The position numbers and the translations under genes were made by a program. The notes beneath the pieces were generated by a model that worked only from the letters and a program-made list of their open reading frames with translations, was not told where the DNA came from and made no database searches. Of a DNA stretch of 64,000 bases, positions 20,445-29,911 are shown in pieces; positions within the stretch are counted from its first letter, which is position 1; the number at the start of each line of letters is the position of its first letter. The stretch comes from Mycolicibacterium iranicum (GTDB lineage: Bacteria > Actinomycetota > Actinomycetes > Mycobacteriales > Mycobacteriaceae): positions 124,001-188,000 of the forward strand of contig NZ_JACHVU010000008.1 in the NCBI RefSeq assembly GCF_014190915.1. The letters are read 5' to 3'.

Positions 20445-21422
20445 ATGAGCTGGCTGGTGACCGGTGGCGCCGGGTACATCGGTTCGCACGTGGCCCGGGC
20501 GATGCTCGACGCCGGGCTGGACGTGGTGATCATCGACGACCTGTCCAGCGGGTTCGAGGTCTTCGTGCCCGAGGCCGCGCAGTTCGTCAAGGGCACCCTG
20601 CTCGACGCTGCGCTGGTCGACGACACCCTGGCCCGGTTCGAGGTGGACGGGGTCATCCACGTTGCGGGCTACAAGTACGCCGGCGAATCGGTGAAGCGTC
20701 CGCTGCACACCTACGAGCAGAACGTGTCCGCGACCGTGACCCTGCTGCAGGCGATGGAGAACCACGGCGTCGGTCAGATCGTGTTCTCCTCCAGCGCCGC
20801 GACATTCGGCACCCCCGATGTCGAGATCGTGGACGAGACGACACCCACCACACCCGAGTCGCCGTACGGGGAGACCAAGCTGATCGGCGAGTGGCTGCTG
20901 CGCGACGCCGGCCGCGCCACCGGGCTGCGGCACACCAGCCTGCGCTACTTCAACGTCGTCGGGTCCGGCTCGGTCGACCTCTACGACACCAGCCCCCACA
21001 ACCTGTTCCCGAAGGTGTTCGACATGTTGTTCCGCGGGGAGACGCCGCGCATCAACGGCGACGACTACCCCACGCCGGACGGCACGTGCGTGCGCGACTA
21101 CATCCACGTCACCGACCTCGCGCTGGCCCACGTCGCCGCCGCCCGCAGGCTCACCGACGGCCTGCCCGTCGAACCGGTCTACAACCTCGGCAGCGGCGCG
21201 GGGACCTCGGTGCGCGAGATCATGACCGCGATGCGGACCGTCACCGGAATCGATTTCGACCCCGAGGTGATGCCGCGCCGTCCCGGGGACCCGGCCCGGA
21301 TCGTCGCGGCGGGCGAACTCGCCGCGCGCGACCTGGATTGGAGCAACCGCCATTCGCTCGAGGAGATGGTGGGCTCCGCGTGGCGGGCGCGCCGGCATGC
21401 CGGGGATGCGTATCCCCGCTAG
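20445..21422 (+). CDS. galE: UDP-glucose 4-epimerase/NAD-dependent epimerase
   Basis: 325 residues, ATG with GAGGAGAGAAC ribosome-binding site. Extended short-chain dehydrogenase: Rossmann GGAGYIGSH (residues 7-15), SSSAATFG strand, catalytic Tyr-x3-Lys in SPYGETKLIGEW, and RDYIHVTDLALAHV near the C-terminus, all as in GalE. Interconverts UDP-glucose and UDP-galactose, needed for arabinogalactan galactan. The gene sits between two polytopic membrane proteins, fitting envelope glycan synthesis. Confidence 0.92.
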   Translation: MSWLVTGGAGYIGSHVARAMLDAGLDVVIIDDLSSGFEVFVPEAAQFVKGTLLDAALVDDTLARFEVDGVIHVAGYKYAGESVKRPLHTYEQNVSATVTLLQAMENHGVGQIVFSSSAATFGTPDVEIVDETTPTTPESPYGETKLIGEWLLRDAGRATGLRHTSLRYFNVVGSGSVDLYDTSPHNLFPKVFDMLFRGETPRINGDDYPTPDGTCVRDYIHVTDLALAHVAAARRLTDGLPVEPVYNLGSGAGTSVREIMTAMRTVTGIDFDPEVMPRRPGDPARIVAAGELAARDLDWSNRHSLEEMVGSAWRARRHAGDAYPR

Positions 21423-21426
21423 CTCG

Positions 21427-23205
21427 ATGAGATCTGCCGTCGCCCGTATCGCCCTGGCGCTGATCGCGCTGCACCTGGCGGTCCGGGCGGTCCTCGCGTT
21501 CGGCGGCTACTTCTATTGGGACGACCTGATTCTGGTGGGCCGGGCCGGCACCCAGGGTCTGCTCTCGCCGGACTACCTGTTCGACGACCACGACGGGCAT
21601 GTGATGCCGGGCGCGTTCCTGGTGGCGGGCGCGATCACCCGCGCTGCCCCGCTGGACTGGACCGGGCCGGCGGTGAGCCTGGTGGTGCTCGCCCTGCTGT
21701 CCTCGCTGGCGCTCCTGCGGGCGCTGCACGTCCTGCTCGGCTGGCGTCCGGTCCTGTTGCTGCCGTTGACGTTCGCGCTGTTCACCCCGCTGGCCGTGCC
21801 CGGATACGCGTGGTGGGCCGCGGGGCTGAACTCGCTGCCGATGCTGGCGGCGATGGCCTGGGTGTGCGCCGACGCGATCCTGTTGCTGCGCACCGGGAAT
21901 CGGCGGTATGCGTGGTCGGGCGCCGCGGCGTACCTGGGCGGTCTGCTGTTCTTCGAGAAGTCCGCGATCATCCCGTTCGTCGCGTTCGCAGTGGTGGCGC
22001 TGCACACCTACGTGACGGGTGACGCCACAGGCGGTGCGACGGTGCGGCAGGTGTGGCGGCGGGGTGTCCGGCTCTGGGTGTCCCTGCTGACGTTGACCGT
22101 GGCGTGGGTCGGCGTGTACCTGCTGGTGGTCGATCAGCAGCGCTGGAGCTTCGACCTGTCTATGACGTGGGATCTGCTGCGGCGCTCCTTCACTCACGGC
22201 ATCGTGCCGGGGCTGGCCGGCGGCCCCTGGGACTGGCAGCGGTGGGCGCCGGCGTCTCCGTGGGCCACCCCGCCCGTCGCCGTGATGATCCTGGGCTGGG
22301 TGGTGCTGACGGTGGTGCTGGCCGTGTCCCTGGCACGCAAACACCGCCTCGGGCCGGTGTGGCTGGCCGCTCTCGGCTACGCCGTGGCCTGCCAGGTGCC
22401 GATCTATCTGATGCGGTCCTCCCGGTTCACCGCGCTGGAACTGGCGCAGACACTGCGGTATCTGCCCGACCTGGTCGTCGTGCTCGCCCTGCTGGCCGCC
22501 GTCGGGCTGTGCGCACCGAACCGCGCCGGCTCGCGGTGGCTGGATCACTCCCGCCGCCGCACGGTGCTGATCGCCTGTGTGACAGTCGCCTTCGTGGCGA
22601 GCAGCCTCTATTCGACCGCGACGTTCCTCACCAGCTGGCGTGACAACCCGACCCGGCCCTACCTGCAGAACGCCCGGGTGGGCCTGGCACAGGCACACGC
22701 CTCCTCTGAGGCGCCCATGCTCGACCAGGAGGTCGACCCGCTGGTGCTGCAACGCGTGGCCTGGCCGGAGAACCTCGTCTCGCACATGTTCGCCCTGCTC
22801 CAGGACAGGCCCGAATTCGCCCCTGCCACAACCGAATTGCGCATGCTGGACGTGCACGGCAACCTGGTGGACGCGCAGGTCACGTGGGTCCGCAGCATCC
22901 GCCCGGGCCCCGACGCCCAGTGCGGATACCTGGTGCAGCCCGACTTCCCCGTGCGCATGCCGCTGGACGGGCCGCTGCTGCCCGCCGACTGGACCGTCGA
23001 GCTGAATTACCTCGGCAACAGCGACGGCTCGATGACGCTGTCCCTGTCGGAGGGCGACCAGGTCAAGGTGCCGGTCCGCCCCGGGCTGAACCGGGTCTTC
23101 GTCCGGATCCCCGGCGCCGGCGACGCACTGACCGTCAGCGCGAACACCGCCGCGCTGTCGGTGTGCCTGGCCTCCGGCCCGGTCGGTTTCGTCGCACCGA
23201 ACTAG
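21427..23205 (+). CDS. Large polytopic membrane protein (Rv3635 type; GT-C-like layout)
   Basis: 592 residues from ATG 21427; in-frame ATGs at 21397 and 21406 overlapping the galE end are alternatives, but the 592-residue form is close to the 591-residue M. tuberculosis protein. Around ten membrane helices occupy residues 5-410, and an extracytoplasmic domain of about 170 residues follows. The first loop holds an acidic pair (FYWDDLIL) and YLFDDHDGHVMPG, reminiscent of membrane glycosyltransferases of the GT-C fold that use polyprenyl-linked sugars. Function unproven. Directly follows galE. Confidence 0.75.
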   Translation: MRSAVARIALALIALHLAVRAVLAFGGYFYWDDLILVGRAGTQGLLSPDYLFDDHDGHVMPGAFLVAGAITRAAPLDWTGPAVSLVVLALLSSLALLRALHVLLGWRPVLLLPLTFALFTPLAVPGYAWWAAGLNSLPMLAAMAWVCADAILLLRTGNRRYAWSGAAAYLGGLLFFEKSAIIPFVAFAVVALHTYVTGDATGGATVRQVWRRGVRLWVSLLTLTVAWVGVYLLVVDQQRWSFDLSMTWDLLRRSFTHGIVPGLAGGPWDWQRWAPASPWATPPVAVMILGWVVLTVVLAVSLARKHRLGPVWLAALGYAVACQVPIYLMRSSRFTALELAQTLRYLPDLVVVLALLAAVGLCAPNRAGSRWLDHSRRRTVLIACVTVAFVASSLYSTATFLTSWRDNPTRPYLQNARVGLAQAHASSEAPMLDQEVDPLVLQRVAWPENLVSHMFALLQDRPEFAPATTELRMLDVHGNLVDAQVTWVRSIRPGPDAQCGYLVQPDFPVRMPLDGPLLPADWTVELNYLGNSDGSMTLSLSEGDQVKVPVRPGLNRVFVRIPGAGDALTVSANTAALSVCLASGPVGFVAPN

Positions 23206-23230
23206 ACGGCACGCACGGCAGACTGACCCC

Positions 23231-23845
23231 ATGGGGACCGTCCGCCGTCTAGCCCAGCGCGAGCGGGAACGATTCGCCGACCTGCTGGCCGGATTGACTC
23301 CCGAGCAGTGGGCCGCGCCCAGCCTCTGCCCGGGCTGGTCGGTGCGCGACGTCGCCGCGCACACCGTCGGCTATCTGGGTCAGAGCGTGCCCGCGCTGGC
23401 CGCGGCCATGGTGCAGCACCGCGGCGACGTCGACCGGCTCAACGCCCGGATGCTTGCCGGGTTCGCGGCGTGGTCACCGTCCGACCTCGTGGAGGCGATG
23501 CGCCGCGACAGCGCTCCGGCCGGCGCCGGCGGTCTCTACGGCGGACGCGTCGCGCTCATCGAATGCGTGGTCCACCAACAGGACATCCGCCGGCCGCTCG
23601 GGCTGCACGCCGCGACACCCGCCGACGCGCTGCGGGTGTCGCTGGACTACGCGCGGATCAGCCCGGTGATCGGCGGCGCCCGGCGCACCCGCGGACTGCA
23701 GCTGGTGGCCACCGACATGGCGTGGAGCGCAGGACGCGGGCTGCAGGTCCACGGGCCCGCCCAGGCGCTACTCATGGTGCTGACCGGCCGAGGAGACGTG
23801 GTGCGCGCCGAGCTGTCCGGCGAGGGCGCCGCCCGCGTGGGATGA
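23231..23845 (+). CDS. Maleylpyruvate isomerase/DinB-like, mycothiol-dependent enzyme family
   Basis: 204 residues. The N-terminal four-helix bundle carries the family signature LCPGWSVRDVAAHTVGYLG with its His, and a second His in ECVVHQQDIRRPLG, the expected metal-binding set of the MDMPI/DinB superfamily. Members use mycothiol as cofactor for isomerisation or conjugation; the substrate is unknown. Starts 25 bp after the membrane protein gene; tRNA-Thr follows in convergent orientation. Confidence 0.8.
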   Translation: MGTVRRLAQRERERFADLLAGLTPEQWAAPSLCPGWSVRDVAAHTVGYLGQSVPALAAAMVQHRGDVDRLNARMLAGFAAWSPSDLVEAMRRDSAPAGAGGLYGGRVALIECVVHQQDIRRPLGLHAATPADALRVSLDYARISPVIGGARRTRGLQLVATDMAWSAGRGLQVHGPAQALLMVLTGRGDVVRAELSGEGAARVG

Positions 23846-23859
23846 CATGCGGAGCGTGG

Positions 23860-23935
23860 TGGAGCCGCCTGGGGGAATCGAACCCCCGACCTATTCATTA
23901 CGAGTGAATCGCTCTACCGACTGAGCTAAGGCGGC
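23860..23935 (-). tRNA. tRNA-Thr(CGU)
   Basis: The complement folds as a complete cloverleaf: acceptor GCCGCCT/AGGCGGC, D arm GCTC-AGTCGGTAGA-GAGC, anticodon stem ATTCA/TGAAT with loop CTCGTAA (anticodon CGT, reading ACG), T arm GGGGG-TTCGATT-CCCCC, and an encoded CCA end. 76 nt including CCA. No integrated element uses it as an attachment site here. Confidence 0.95.
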
Positions 23936-23982
23936 GCTGTCGGGCGGGATGAGTCTACGGCAGGGCCTCCCGGCGACCCAAC

Positions 23983-25197
23983 TCAGCTGCGCAGGGCCTG
24001 CCCGACCGTCCCGACCATCGCGTCGACCGCGAACTTCGGCTTCACATTGACCGCCAGCGCCTCGCGGCATTCCAGCACGGCCTCGATGCAACGCAGGAGC
24101 TTCTCCGGTGAGGCGTGTGCCGCCATCGCGGCGACCTTCTCGGCCATGTCGGGGTGGTTGGCCGCCACGTCCGTCGCTCCGGACGACACCAGCAGCGCGT
24201 CGCGGAAGTAGGTCGCCAGGTCGATCAGGGCCCGGTCCAGCGCGTCGCGCGAAGCCCGGGTCTGGCGCGACTTCTGCCGTTTCTCCAGGTCTTTGAGCGC
24301 GCCGGCCGCGCCGCGCATCGTGCCCGCGGTGCCCTTGCCGGTGCCGCCGGCGCCGAGCGCGGTGCGCAGCTCCTCGGCTTCCACTTCGTTGCGGCCCTCG
24401 GTCAGCGCGCGCGCCTCGGCCTCGGCGGTGGCGACCAGCTCCTCGGCGGCCGCGTAGGCCCGCGACGGCGTCGCGGCGTCGCGGGCAAGCCCCAGCGCCC
24501 GGGTGCGCCGCTGGCGGGCCTGGTCGTCGGTGGCCAGCCTCCGGGCCCGGCCGACGTGTCCCCCGCTCACCGACGCGGCCCAGTGGGCGTCGGCCTCCGG
24601 CAACCCGTCGGAGTCGATCAGCACCCGGGCGATGGCGTCGACCGGCGGGGTGACCAGCGCGACGTGCCGGCACCGCGACCGCAGCGTGATCGCGATGTCC
24701 TCGGGATCCACCGACGGGGCGCACAGCAGGAACACCGTGGACGGCGGCGGTTCCTCCACGACCTTCAGCAGCGCGTTCGCGGCGCCCTCGGTGAGCCGGT
24801 CGGCGTCCTCGACCACGACGATCTGCCAGCGGCCAGTCCCCGGGCGGCGCGAGGCGATCTGCACGATGGTGCGCATCGCGTCGACCCCGATCGAGAGCCC
24901 CTCGGGGATGATCCGCCGCACGTCGGCGTGGGTGCCGGCCATCGTCGTCGTACAGGCCCGGCACTCGCCGCACCCCGGGGTCCCCTCCGAGGAGCACTGC
25001 AGCGCCGCGGCGAAGCAGAGCGCTGCCACCGACCTGCCCGACCCGGGCGGGCCCGTGATCAGCCACGCGTGCGTCATGGTGCCGATCTCACCGGCGTCCC
25101 CACTGTGAGTGGAATCACCGCGCGCAGCCCGCGCAGCGGCCACCAACTCCGTCTCAACAGCGTCTTGACCCACCAGACGCGAGAAAACACCGGCCAT
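23983..25197 (-). CDS. DNA polymerase III delta'-like clamp-loader subunit
   Basis: 404 residues from ATG 25197 (MAGVFSRLVGQDAVETELVAA); Rv3644c equivalent by length and context. AAA+ fold: SRLVGQ box, P-loop GPPGSGRSVAAL in which the usual Lys is Arg (nucleotide binding doubtful, as in other delta' subunits), zinc knuckle C-x8-C-x2-C-x2-C (residues about 55-70) and the sensor segment LLKVVEEPPPSTVFLLCA. Loads the beta clamp with the tau/gamma and delta subunits. Divergent from the cyclase gene with 82 bp between. Confidence 0.85.
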   Translation of the reverse strand: MAGVFSRLVGQDAVETELVAAARAARGDSTHSGDAGEIGTMTHAWLITGPPGSGRSVAALCFAAALQCSSEGTPGCGECRACTTTMAGTHADVRRIIPEGLSIGVDAMRTIVQIASRRPGTGRWQIVVVEDADRLTEGAANALLKVVEEPPPSTVFLLCAPSVDPEDIAITLRSRCRHVALVTPPVDAIARVLIDSDGLPEADAHWAASVSGGHVGRARRLATDDQARQRRTRALGLARDAATPSRAYAAAEELVATAEAEARALTEGRNEVEAEELRTALGAGGTGKGTAGTMRGAAGALKDLEKRQKSRQTRASRDALDRALIDLATYFRDALLVSSGATDVAANHPDMAEKVAAMAAHASPEKLLRCIEAVLECREALAVNVKPKFAVDAMVGTVGQALRS

Positions 25198-25267
25198 CGC
25201 CGATAACAGTAATGCTGCGAACCGACACGTCCGTCCCAGACGCCCCTTCTGCGTCAGCAGAGCCCGA

Positions 25268-25273
25268 TACGGT
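25268..25273 (+). promoter_or_regulatory. -10 element (TACGGT) for leaderless cyclase transcript
   Basis: TACGGT (TANNNT) ends 6 nt before the ATG at 25280 and no Shine-Dalgarno sequence intervenes. Confidence 0.5.
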
Positions 25274-25279
25274 AATCCA

Positions 25280-26887
25280 ATGGCCGCCGAACCGATCGAG
25301 ATCGGACGAATCAGCGCATTCGTCCGCTGGGTCGCGCGCACCCCGTGGCCGGTGTTCACGCTGGGCATGCTGCAGGCCGACATCATCGGTGCTCTCCTGG
25401 TCCTGGGCTTCCTGCGCTTCGGCCTCCCGCCCGAGGACCGCATCCAGCTGCAGGACCTGCCCGCCTACAACCTCGCCATCTTCCTGGGCTACCTCTTCGT
25501 GTCGTTCACCGTCGCGTCCTACCTGACGCTGCGGATGCTGATCCCGGTGATGCGCTGGCAGCGTCGGGACATGCTGCTCGGCGACCGCGACCCCGGGGAC
25601 ACCGAGGTCGCGCGCATGCGGGCGCTGAAGATGCCGTTCTACCGCTCGCTGATCAGCGCGACGAACTGGCTGCTCGGCTCGGTGGTGTTCATCGTCGCGA
25701 GCTGGCCGGTGGCCAGCAAGTCGGCGCCCGTCGTGGCCGTTGCGACCGGCCTGGGCGCGACCGCGACCGCGATCATCGGCTACCTGCAGTCCGAGCGCGT
25801 GCTGCGGCCGGTGGCCGTGGCGGCGCTGCGCGGCGGTGTGCCGGAGAACTTCCGTGCGCCGGGGGTGATCCTGCGGCAGGTGCTGACGTGGGTGCTGTCC
25901 ACCGGCGTGCCGGTCCTGGCCATCGTCCTGGCGCTGGTCGCCAGCAAGTTCGAGGTGCTGACCGCGCCGGCCGACCGGCTGATCACCACGATCCTGCTGC
26001 TGGCGATCGTGGCGCTGGTCATCGGCCTGTCCAGCACGGTGCTGGTGGCGATGTCGATCGCCGACCCGCTGCGCCAGCTGCGCTGGGCGCTCGGCGAGGT
26101 GCAGCGCGGCAACTACAACGCGCACATGCAGATCTATGACGCCAGCGAGCTAGGCCTGCTGCAGGCCGGGTTCAACGACATGGTCCGCGACCTGGCCGAA
26201 CGGCAGCGGCTGCGTGACCTGTTCGGCCGTTACGTCGGCGAGGACGTGGCCCGCCGGGCGCTCGAGCGGGGCACCGAGCTGGGCGGGCAGGAACGCGACG
26301 TCGCGGTGCTGTTCGTCGACCTGGTCGGCTCGACGCACCTGGCCGCCACGATCCCCGCCTCGGAGGTCGTCAGCCTGCTCAACGACTTCTTCCGGGTCGT
26401 CGTCGACACCGTCAACCGCCACGGCGGGTTCGTCAACAAGTTCCAGGGTGACGCGGCGCTGGCCATCTTCGGCGCCCCGATCGAGCACCCCGACGCGTCC
26501 GGGGCGGCGCTGGCCGCGTCCCGTGAGCTGCACGACGAGCTGATCCGGGTGCTCGGCGAGACCGACTTCGGCATCGGGGTGTCGGCGGGCCGCGCGATCG
26601 CCGGCCACATCGGCGCCCAGGCCCGGTTCGAGTACACCGTCATCGGCGACCCCGTGAACGAGGCGGCGCGGCTGACCGAGCTGGCCAAGCTCGAACCCGG
26701 CCACGTGCTCGCATCCTCGATCGCCGTCTCCGACGCGCTGGACGCCGAGGCGCTGTGCTGGGATGTCGGCGAGATCGTCGAGCTGCGCGGGCGCACCGCG
26801 CCGACGCAGCTGGCGCGGCCGGTCAACCTGATCACCCCGCAGCGGGTCGCCCACGACGTGCCCGGCGACGTCTCGAAGACGCGCTGA
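25280..26887 (+). CDS. Membrane class III adenylate cyclase with HAMP domain (Rv3645 type)
   Basis: 535 residues. Six N-terminal membrane helices (about residues 25-265), a HAMP linker (SIADPLRQLRWALGEVQRGNYN), then a cyclase domain from residue 340. Metal-binding Asp residues are in LFVDLVGST and the substrate-specifying Lys-Asp in NKFQGDAALAIFG; the C-terminal YTVIGDPVNEAARL supplies the adenine-recognising Asp and transition-state Asn/Arg, so it looks catalytically complete. Makes cAMP, which feeds the Crp regulator encoded at 61490. Its stop is 36 bp from the convergent topA stop. Confidence 0.93.
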   Translation: MAAEPIEIGRISAFVRWVARTPWPVFTLGMLQADIIGALLVLGFLRFGLPPEDRIQLQDLPAYNLAIFLGYLFVSFTVASYLTLRMLIPVMRWQRRDMLLGDRDPGDTEVARMRALKMPFYRSLISATNWLLGSVVFIVASWPVASKSAPVVAVATGLGATATAIIGYLQSERVLRPVAVAALRGGVPENFRAPGVILRQVLTWVLSTGVPVLAIVLALVASKFEVLTAPADRLITTILLLAIVALVIGLSSTVLVAMSIADPLRQLRWALGEVQRGNYNAHMQIYDASELGLLQAGFNDMVRDLAERQRLRDLFGRYVGEDVARRALERGTELGGQERDVAVLFVDLVGSTHLAATIPASEVVSLLNDFFRVVVDTVNRHGGFVNKFQGDAALAIFGAPIEHPDASGAALAASRELHDELIRVLGETDFGIGVSAGRAIAGHIGAQARFEYTVIGDPVNEAARLTELAKLEPGHVLASSIAVSDALDAEALCWDVGEIVELRGRTAPTQLARPVNLITPQRVAHDVPGDVSKTR

Positions 26888-26894
26888 CCAAGCT

Positions 26895-26930
26895 TTCTTC
26901 TAGGCCTTCTTCTAGGCCTTCTTCTAGGCC
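26895..26930. repeat. Three tandem 12-bp units carrying three in-frame topA stops
   Basis: TTCTTCTAGGCC is repeated exactly at 26895, 26907 and 26919. Read on the topA strand each unit is GGC CTA GAA GAA out of phase but KKA-stop in frame, so topA meets TAG at 26926, 26914 and 26902. It is an extension of the Lys-Ala-rich tail repeats of topA beyond its stop. Confidence 0.9.
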
Positions 26931-29764
26931 TTCTTCGCCGCTTTCTTCGCGGGCGCCTTCTTTGCCGGCGCCTTCTTGGCCGCGGCCTTCTTGGTCGTCT
27001 TCTTCGCCGCGGCCTTCTTCTTGACCGGGCCGCGGGCGCGGCGGTCGGCGAGCAACTCGGAGGCACGCGCATCGGTGATCGACAGGACGTCGTCGCCCTT
27101 GCGCAGGCTGGCGTTGGTCTCCCCGTCGGTGACGTACGGGCCGAAGCGGCCGTCCTTGATCACCATCGGCTTCTCCGACACCGGGTCGACGCCGAGCTCA
27201 CGCAGCGGCGGGGTCGCCGCACCCTGACGGCCGCGCCGCTTGGGCTCGGCATAGATTTTGAGCGCCTCGTCGAGCGTGATGTCGAACATCTGCTCTTCGG
27301 TGGCCAGTGATCGAGAGTCGGTGCCGCGCTTCAGGTATGGCCCGTAGCGGCCGTTCTGCGCGGTGATCTCCTCGCCGTTGGCGGGGTCGACGCCGACCAC
27401 CCGGGGCAGCGACAGCAGCCGCAGGGCGTCCTCGAGCGTGACCGTCTCCAGGTCCATCGACCGCAGCAGCGAACCGGTGCGCGGCTTGGGCCCGGTGGGC
27501 TTCTTGCCCTTCTTGGCCGTCGATCCGGCGGTGCCGTCGTCGGGGTCACCAGATTCGGGTTCGGGCAGGATCTCGGTGACGTACGGGCCGTAGCGGCCGT
27601 CCTTGGCGACGATCTCGTGCCCGGTCGCGGGGTCCACACCCAGCGATCGGCCCTCTTGCGGTGTGGCGAACAGCTTTTCGGCGAGCTCGAGGGTGAGCTC
27701 GTCGGGGGTGAGCTCGTCCTTGAGGTTGGCCCGCTGCGGCTTGAGCTCGCCCGGATTTTCTGGATCAATGACCATCCGCTCCAGGTACGGGCCGTTGCGC
27801 CCCACCCGGACGTTGACCGCACGGCCTTCGGCGTCATCGAAGAGCTTGATGGAGTTGACTTCTCGTGCGTCGATCTCTTCGAGGTTGCCGCCGACGAGCT
27901 TCTTCAGCCCGCCTGCGCGCGCGATCGAACCGTCGACGCCGTGCTCGCCACCGAAGTAGAAGTTGCTGAGCCAGTTGGTGCGTCGCTCGTTGCCCGAGGC
28001 GATCTCGTCGAGCTCGTCCTCCATCGCCGCGGTGAAGTCGTAGTCGACCAGACGGCCGAAATGCTGCTCCAACAAACCGATTACGGCGAACGCGACCCAG
28101 GACGGCACCAGTGCGCTGCCCTTCTTGTGGACGTAACCGCGGTCCTGGATGGTCTTGATGATCGAGCTGTACGTCGACGGCCGGCCGATGCCCAGGTCTT
28201 CGAGGGCCTTGATCAGCGAGGCCTCGGTGTAGCGCGCCGGGGGCGAGGTGTTGTGGCCGTCGGGGGTCAGGTCCTTGGCGTCGACGCGCTGCCCCTGCGT
28301 GAGGTTGGGCAGTCGGCTCTCGGCGTCGTCGGCCTCACCGCCGGCCTGGTCGTCGATGCTCTCGACGTAGGCCTTGAGAAAGCCGGGGAACGTCAGGGTG
28401 CGGCCGCTGGCGTTGAACACCACCTGCTCGCCGCTGCTGGCGGCTCCGCCGATGCGCAGGCTCAGCGTGGTGCCGCGGGCGTCGGCCATCTGGGACGCGA
28501 CGGTGCGCTGCCAGATCAGCTCGTAGAGGCGGAACTCGTCGGTGTCGAGCTGGGCGTGGAGCTGGCCCGGGGTCTGGAACACATCGCCCGCCGGGCGGAT
28601 GGCCTCGTGGGCCTCCTGGGCGTTCTTGACTTTGCGGGTGTACTGGCGGGCCGTCGGGTGCAGGTACTCCTCGCCGTAGAGCTGACGGGCCTGGTTGCGC
28701 GCGGCATCAATGGCCGACTGCGACAGCGTGGTCGAGTCGGTGCGCATGTAGGTGATGTAGCCGTTCTCGTACAGGCGCTGCGCGATGCTCATGGTGCGCT
28801 CGGAGCTGAAGCGCAGCTTGCGGCCGGCCTCCTGCTGCAGCGTCGAGGTCATGAACGGTGCGTAGGGCTTGCGGGTGTACGGCTTCTGCTCGACCGACGA
28901 GACGGCCAGCTGGGCGCCGCGCAGGTTGACGGCCAGAGCGTTGGCGCCGGCTTCGTCGAGGACGAGCACCTCGTCGGGCTTCTTGACCGCACCGAGGGAG
29001 TCGAAATCGCGCCCGGAGGCCACGCGGCGCCCGTCGACGGTGTTGAGCTTGGCCACGAAGGTCGGCGGGCTGGCCTGCGCGTCGGACACGCTGGCATCGA
29101 GCTCGGCGGTGACATCCCAGTAGCCGGCGCTGCGGAACGCCATCCGCTCGCGTTCGCGCTGGACGATGATGCGCGTCGCCACGGACTGCACCCGCCCGGC
29201 CGACAGCTTCGGTGCGACCTTCTTCCACAGCACGGGGCTGACCTCGTAGCCGTAGAGGCGGTCGAGGATGCGGCGGGTCTCCTGGGCGTCGACGAGGTGG
29301 TTGTCGAGGTCGCGGGGGTCTTCGGCGGCCGCACGGATCGCGGGCTCGGTGATCTCGTGGAACACCATCCGCTTGACCGGGACACGCGGTTTCAGTGTCT
29401 CCAGCAGGTGCCACGCGATGGCCTCGCCCTCGCGGTCGCCGTCCGTGGCGAGGTAGAGCTCGTCGACGCCTTTGAGCAGGTCTTTCAGCTCAGCAACGGT
29501 GTTCTTCTTGTCCGGGCTGATGATGTAGAGCGGTTCGAAGTCGGCGTCGACGTTGACGCCCAGACGCGCCCACGGTTCCGACTTGTATTTGGCGGGGACG
29601 TCGGCAGCGGCGCGCGGCAGGTCGCGGATGTGCCCGCGGGAGGACTCGACGATGTAGTTCGACCCCAGATAACCTGCGATTTTGCGCGCTTTTGTGGGCG
29701 ACTCGACAATGACGAGCCGCCGCACGGACCCGTTCCTGCCGCTGCCGCGGTCCTTGTCAGCCAC
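26924..29764 (-). CDS. topA: DNA topoisomerase I (type IA)
   Basis: 946 residues from GTG 29764. Toprim domain at the N-terminus (VIVESPTKARKIAGYLG, residues 20-36; DGDREGEAIAWHLLE around 105), catalytic Tyr in NGYITYMRTDSTTLS (about 340), then several C-terminal repeats with the pattern GRYGPYV/GRFGPYV (about residues 660-900), the zinc-free actinobacterial arrangement. The very end is a basic KKAAAKK/KKAPAKK tail known to aid processivity in mycobacterial Top1. Relaxes negative supercoils; essential in mycobacteria. Three tandem stops at its 3' end are described separately. Confidence 0.97.
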   Translation of the reverse strand: MADKDRGSGRNGSVRRLVIVESPTKARKIAGYLGSNYIVESSRGHIRDLPRAAADVPAKYKSEPWARLGVNVDADFEPLYIISPDKKNTVAELKDLLKGVDELYLATDGDREGEAIAWHLLETLKPRVPVKRMVFHEITEPAIRAAAEDPRDLDNHLVDAQETRRILDRLYGYEVSPVLWKKVAPKLSAGRVQSVATRIIVQRERERMAFRSAGYWDVTAELDASVSDAQASPPTFVAKLNTVDGRRVASGRDFDSLGAVKKPDEVLVLDEAGANALAVNLRGAQLAVSSVEQKPYTRKPYAPFMTSTLQQEAGRKLRFSSERTMSIAQRLYENGYITYMRTDSTTLSQSAIDAARNQARQLYGEEYLHPTARQYTRKVKNAQEAHEAIRPAGDVFQTPGQLHAQLDTDEFRLYELIWQRTVASQMADARGTTLSLRIGGAASSGEQVVFNASGRTLTFPGFLKAYVESIDDQAGGEADDAESRLPNLTQGQRVDAKDLTPDGHNTSPPARYTEASLIKALEDLGIGRPSTYSSIIKTIQDRGYVHKKGSALVPSWVAFAVIGLLEQHFGRLVDYDFTAAMEDELDEIASGNERRTNWLSNFYFGGEHGVDGSIARAGGLKKLVGGNLEEIDAREVNSIKLFDDAEGRAVNVRVGRNGPYLERMVIDPENPGELKPQRANLKDELTPDELTLELAEKLFATPQEGRSLGVDPATGHEIVAKDGRYGPYVTEILPEPESGDPDDGTAGSTAKKGKKPTGPKPRTGSLLRSMDLETVTLEDALRLLSLPRVVGVDPANGEEITAQNGRYGPYLKRGTDSRSLATEEQMFDITLDEALKIYAEPKRRGRQGAATPPLRELGVDPVSEKPMVIKDGRFGPYVTDGETNASLRKGDDVLSITDARASELLADRRARGPVKKKAAAKKTTKKAAAKKAPAKKAPAKKAAKKA

Positions 29765-29911
29765 CTGACTTATTCACCGATCTAGCTCCGCCGTTCTTCT
29801 GCTACCTGCTGAGTGCATTTACCCATGCGACCCGCTCCGGCAACTCACAATTTCGCACCCCGGGCCTGCCGACGCAAACCGTCCCTCCCCCGCCGCGCAG
29901 CCGCAGACGGG

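Noticed and set aside
23860..23935. tRNA-Thr as attachment site of the element
   Set aside because: The element lies 12 kb away and its junctions are in the pilin gene; no partial tRNA copy is seen.
24300..25080. Arg instead of Lys in the P-loop of the delta'-like subunit as a novel defect
   Set aside because: Delta' subunits do not need ATP hydrolysis; degenerate P-loops are normal in this family.
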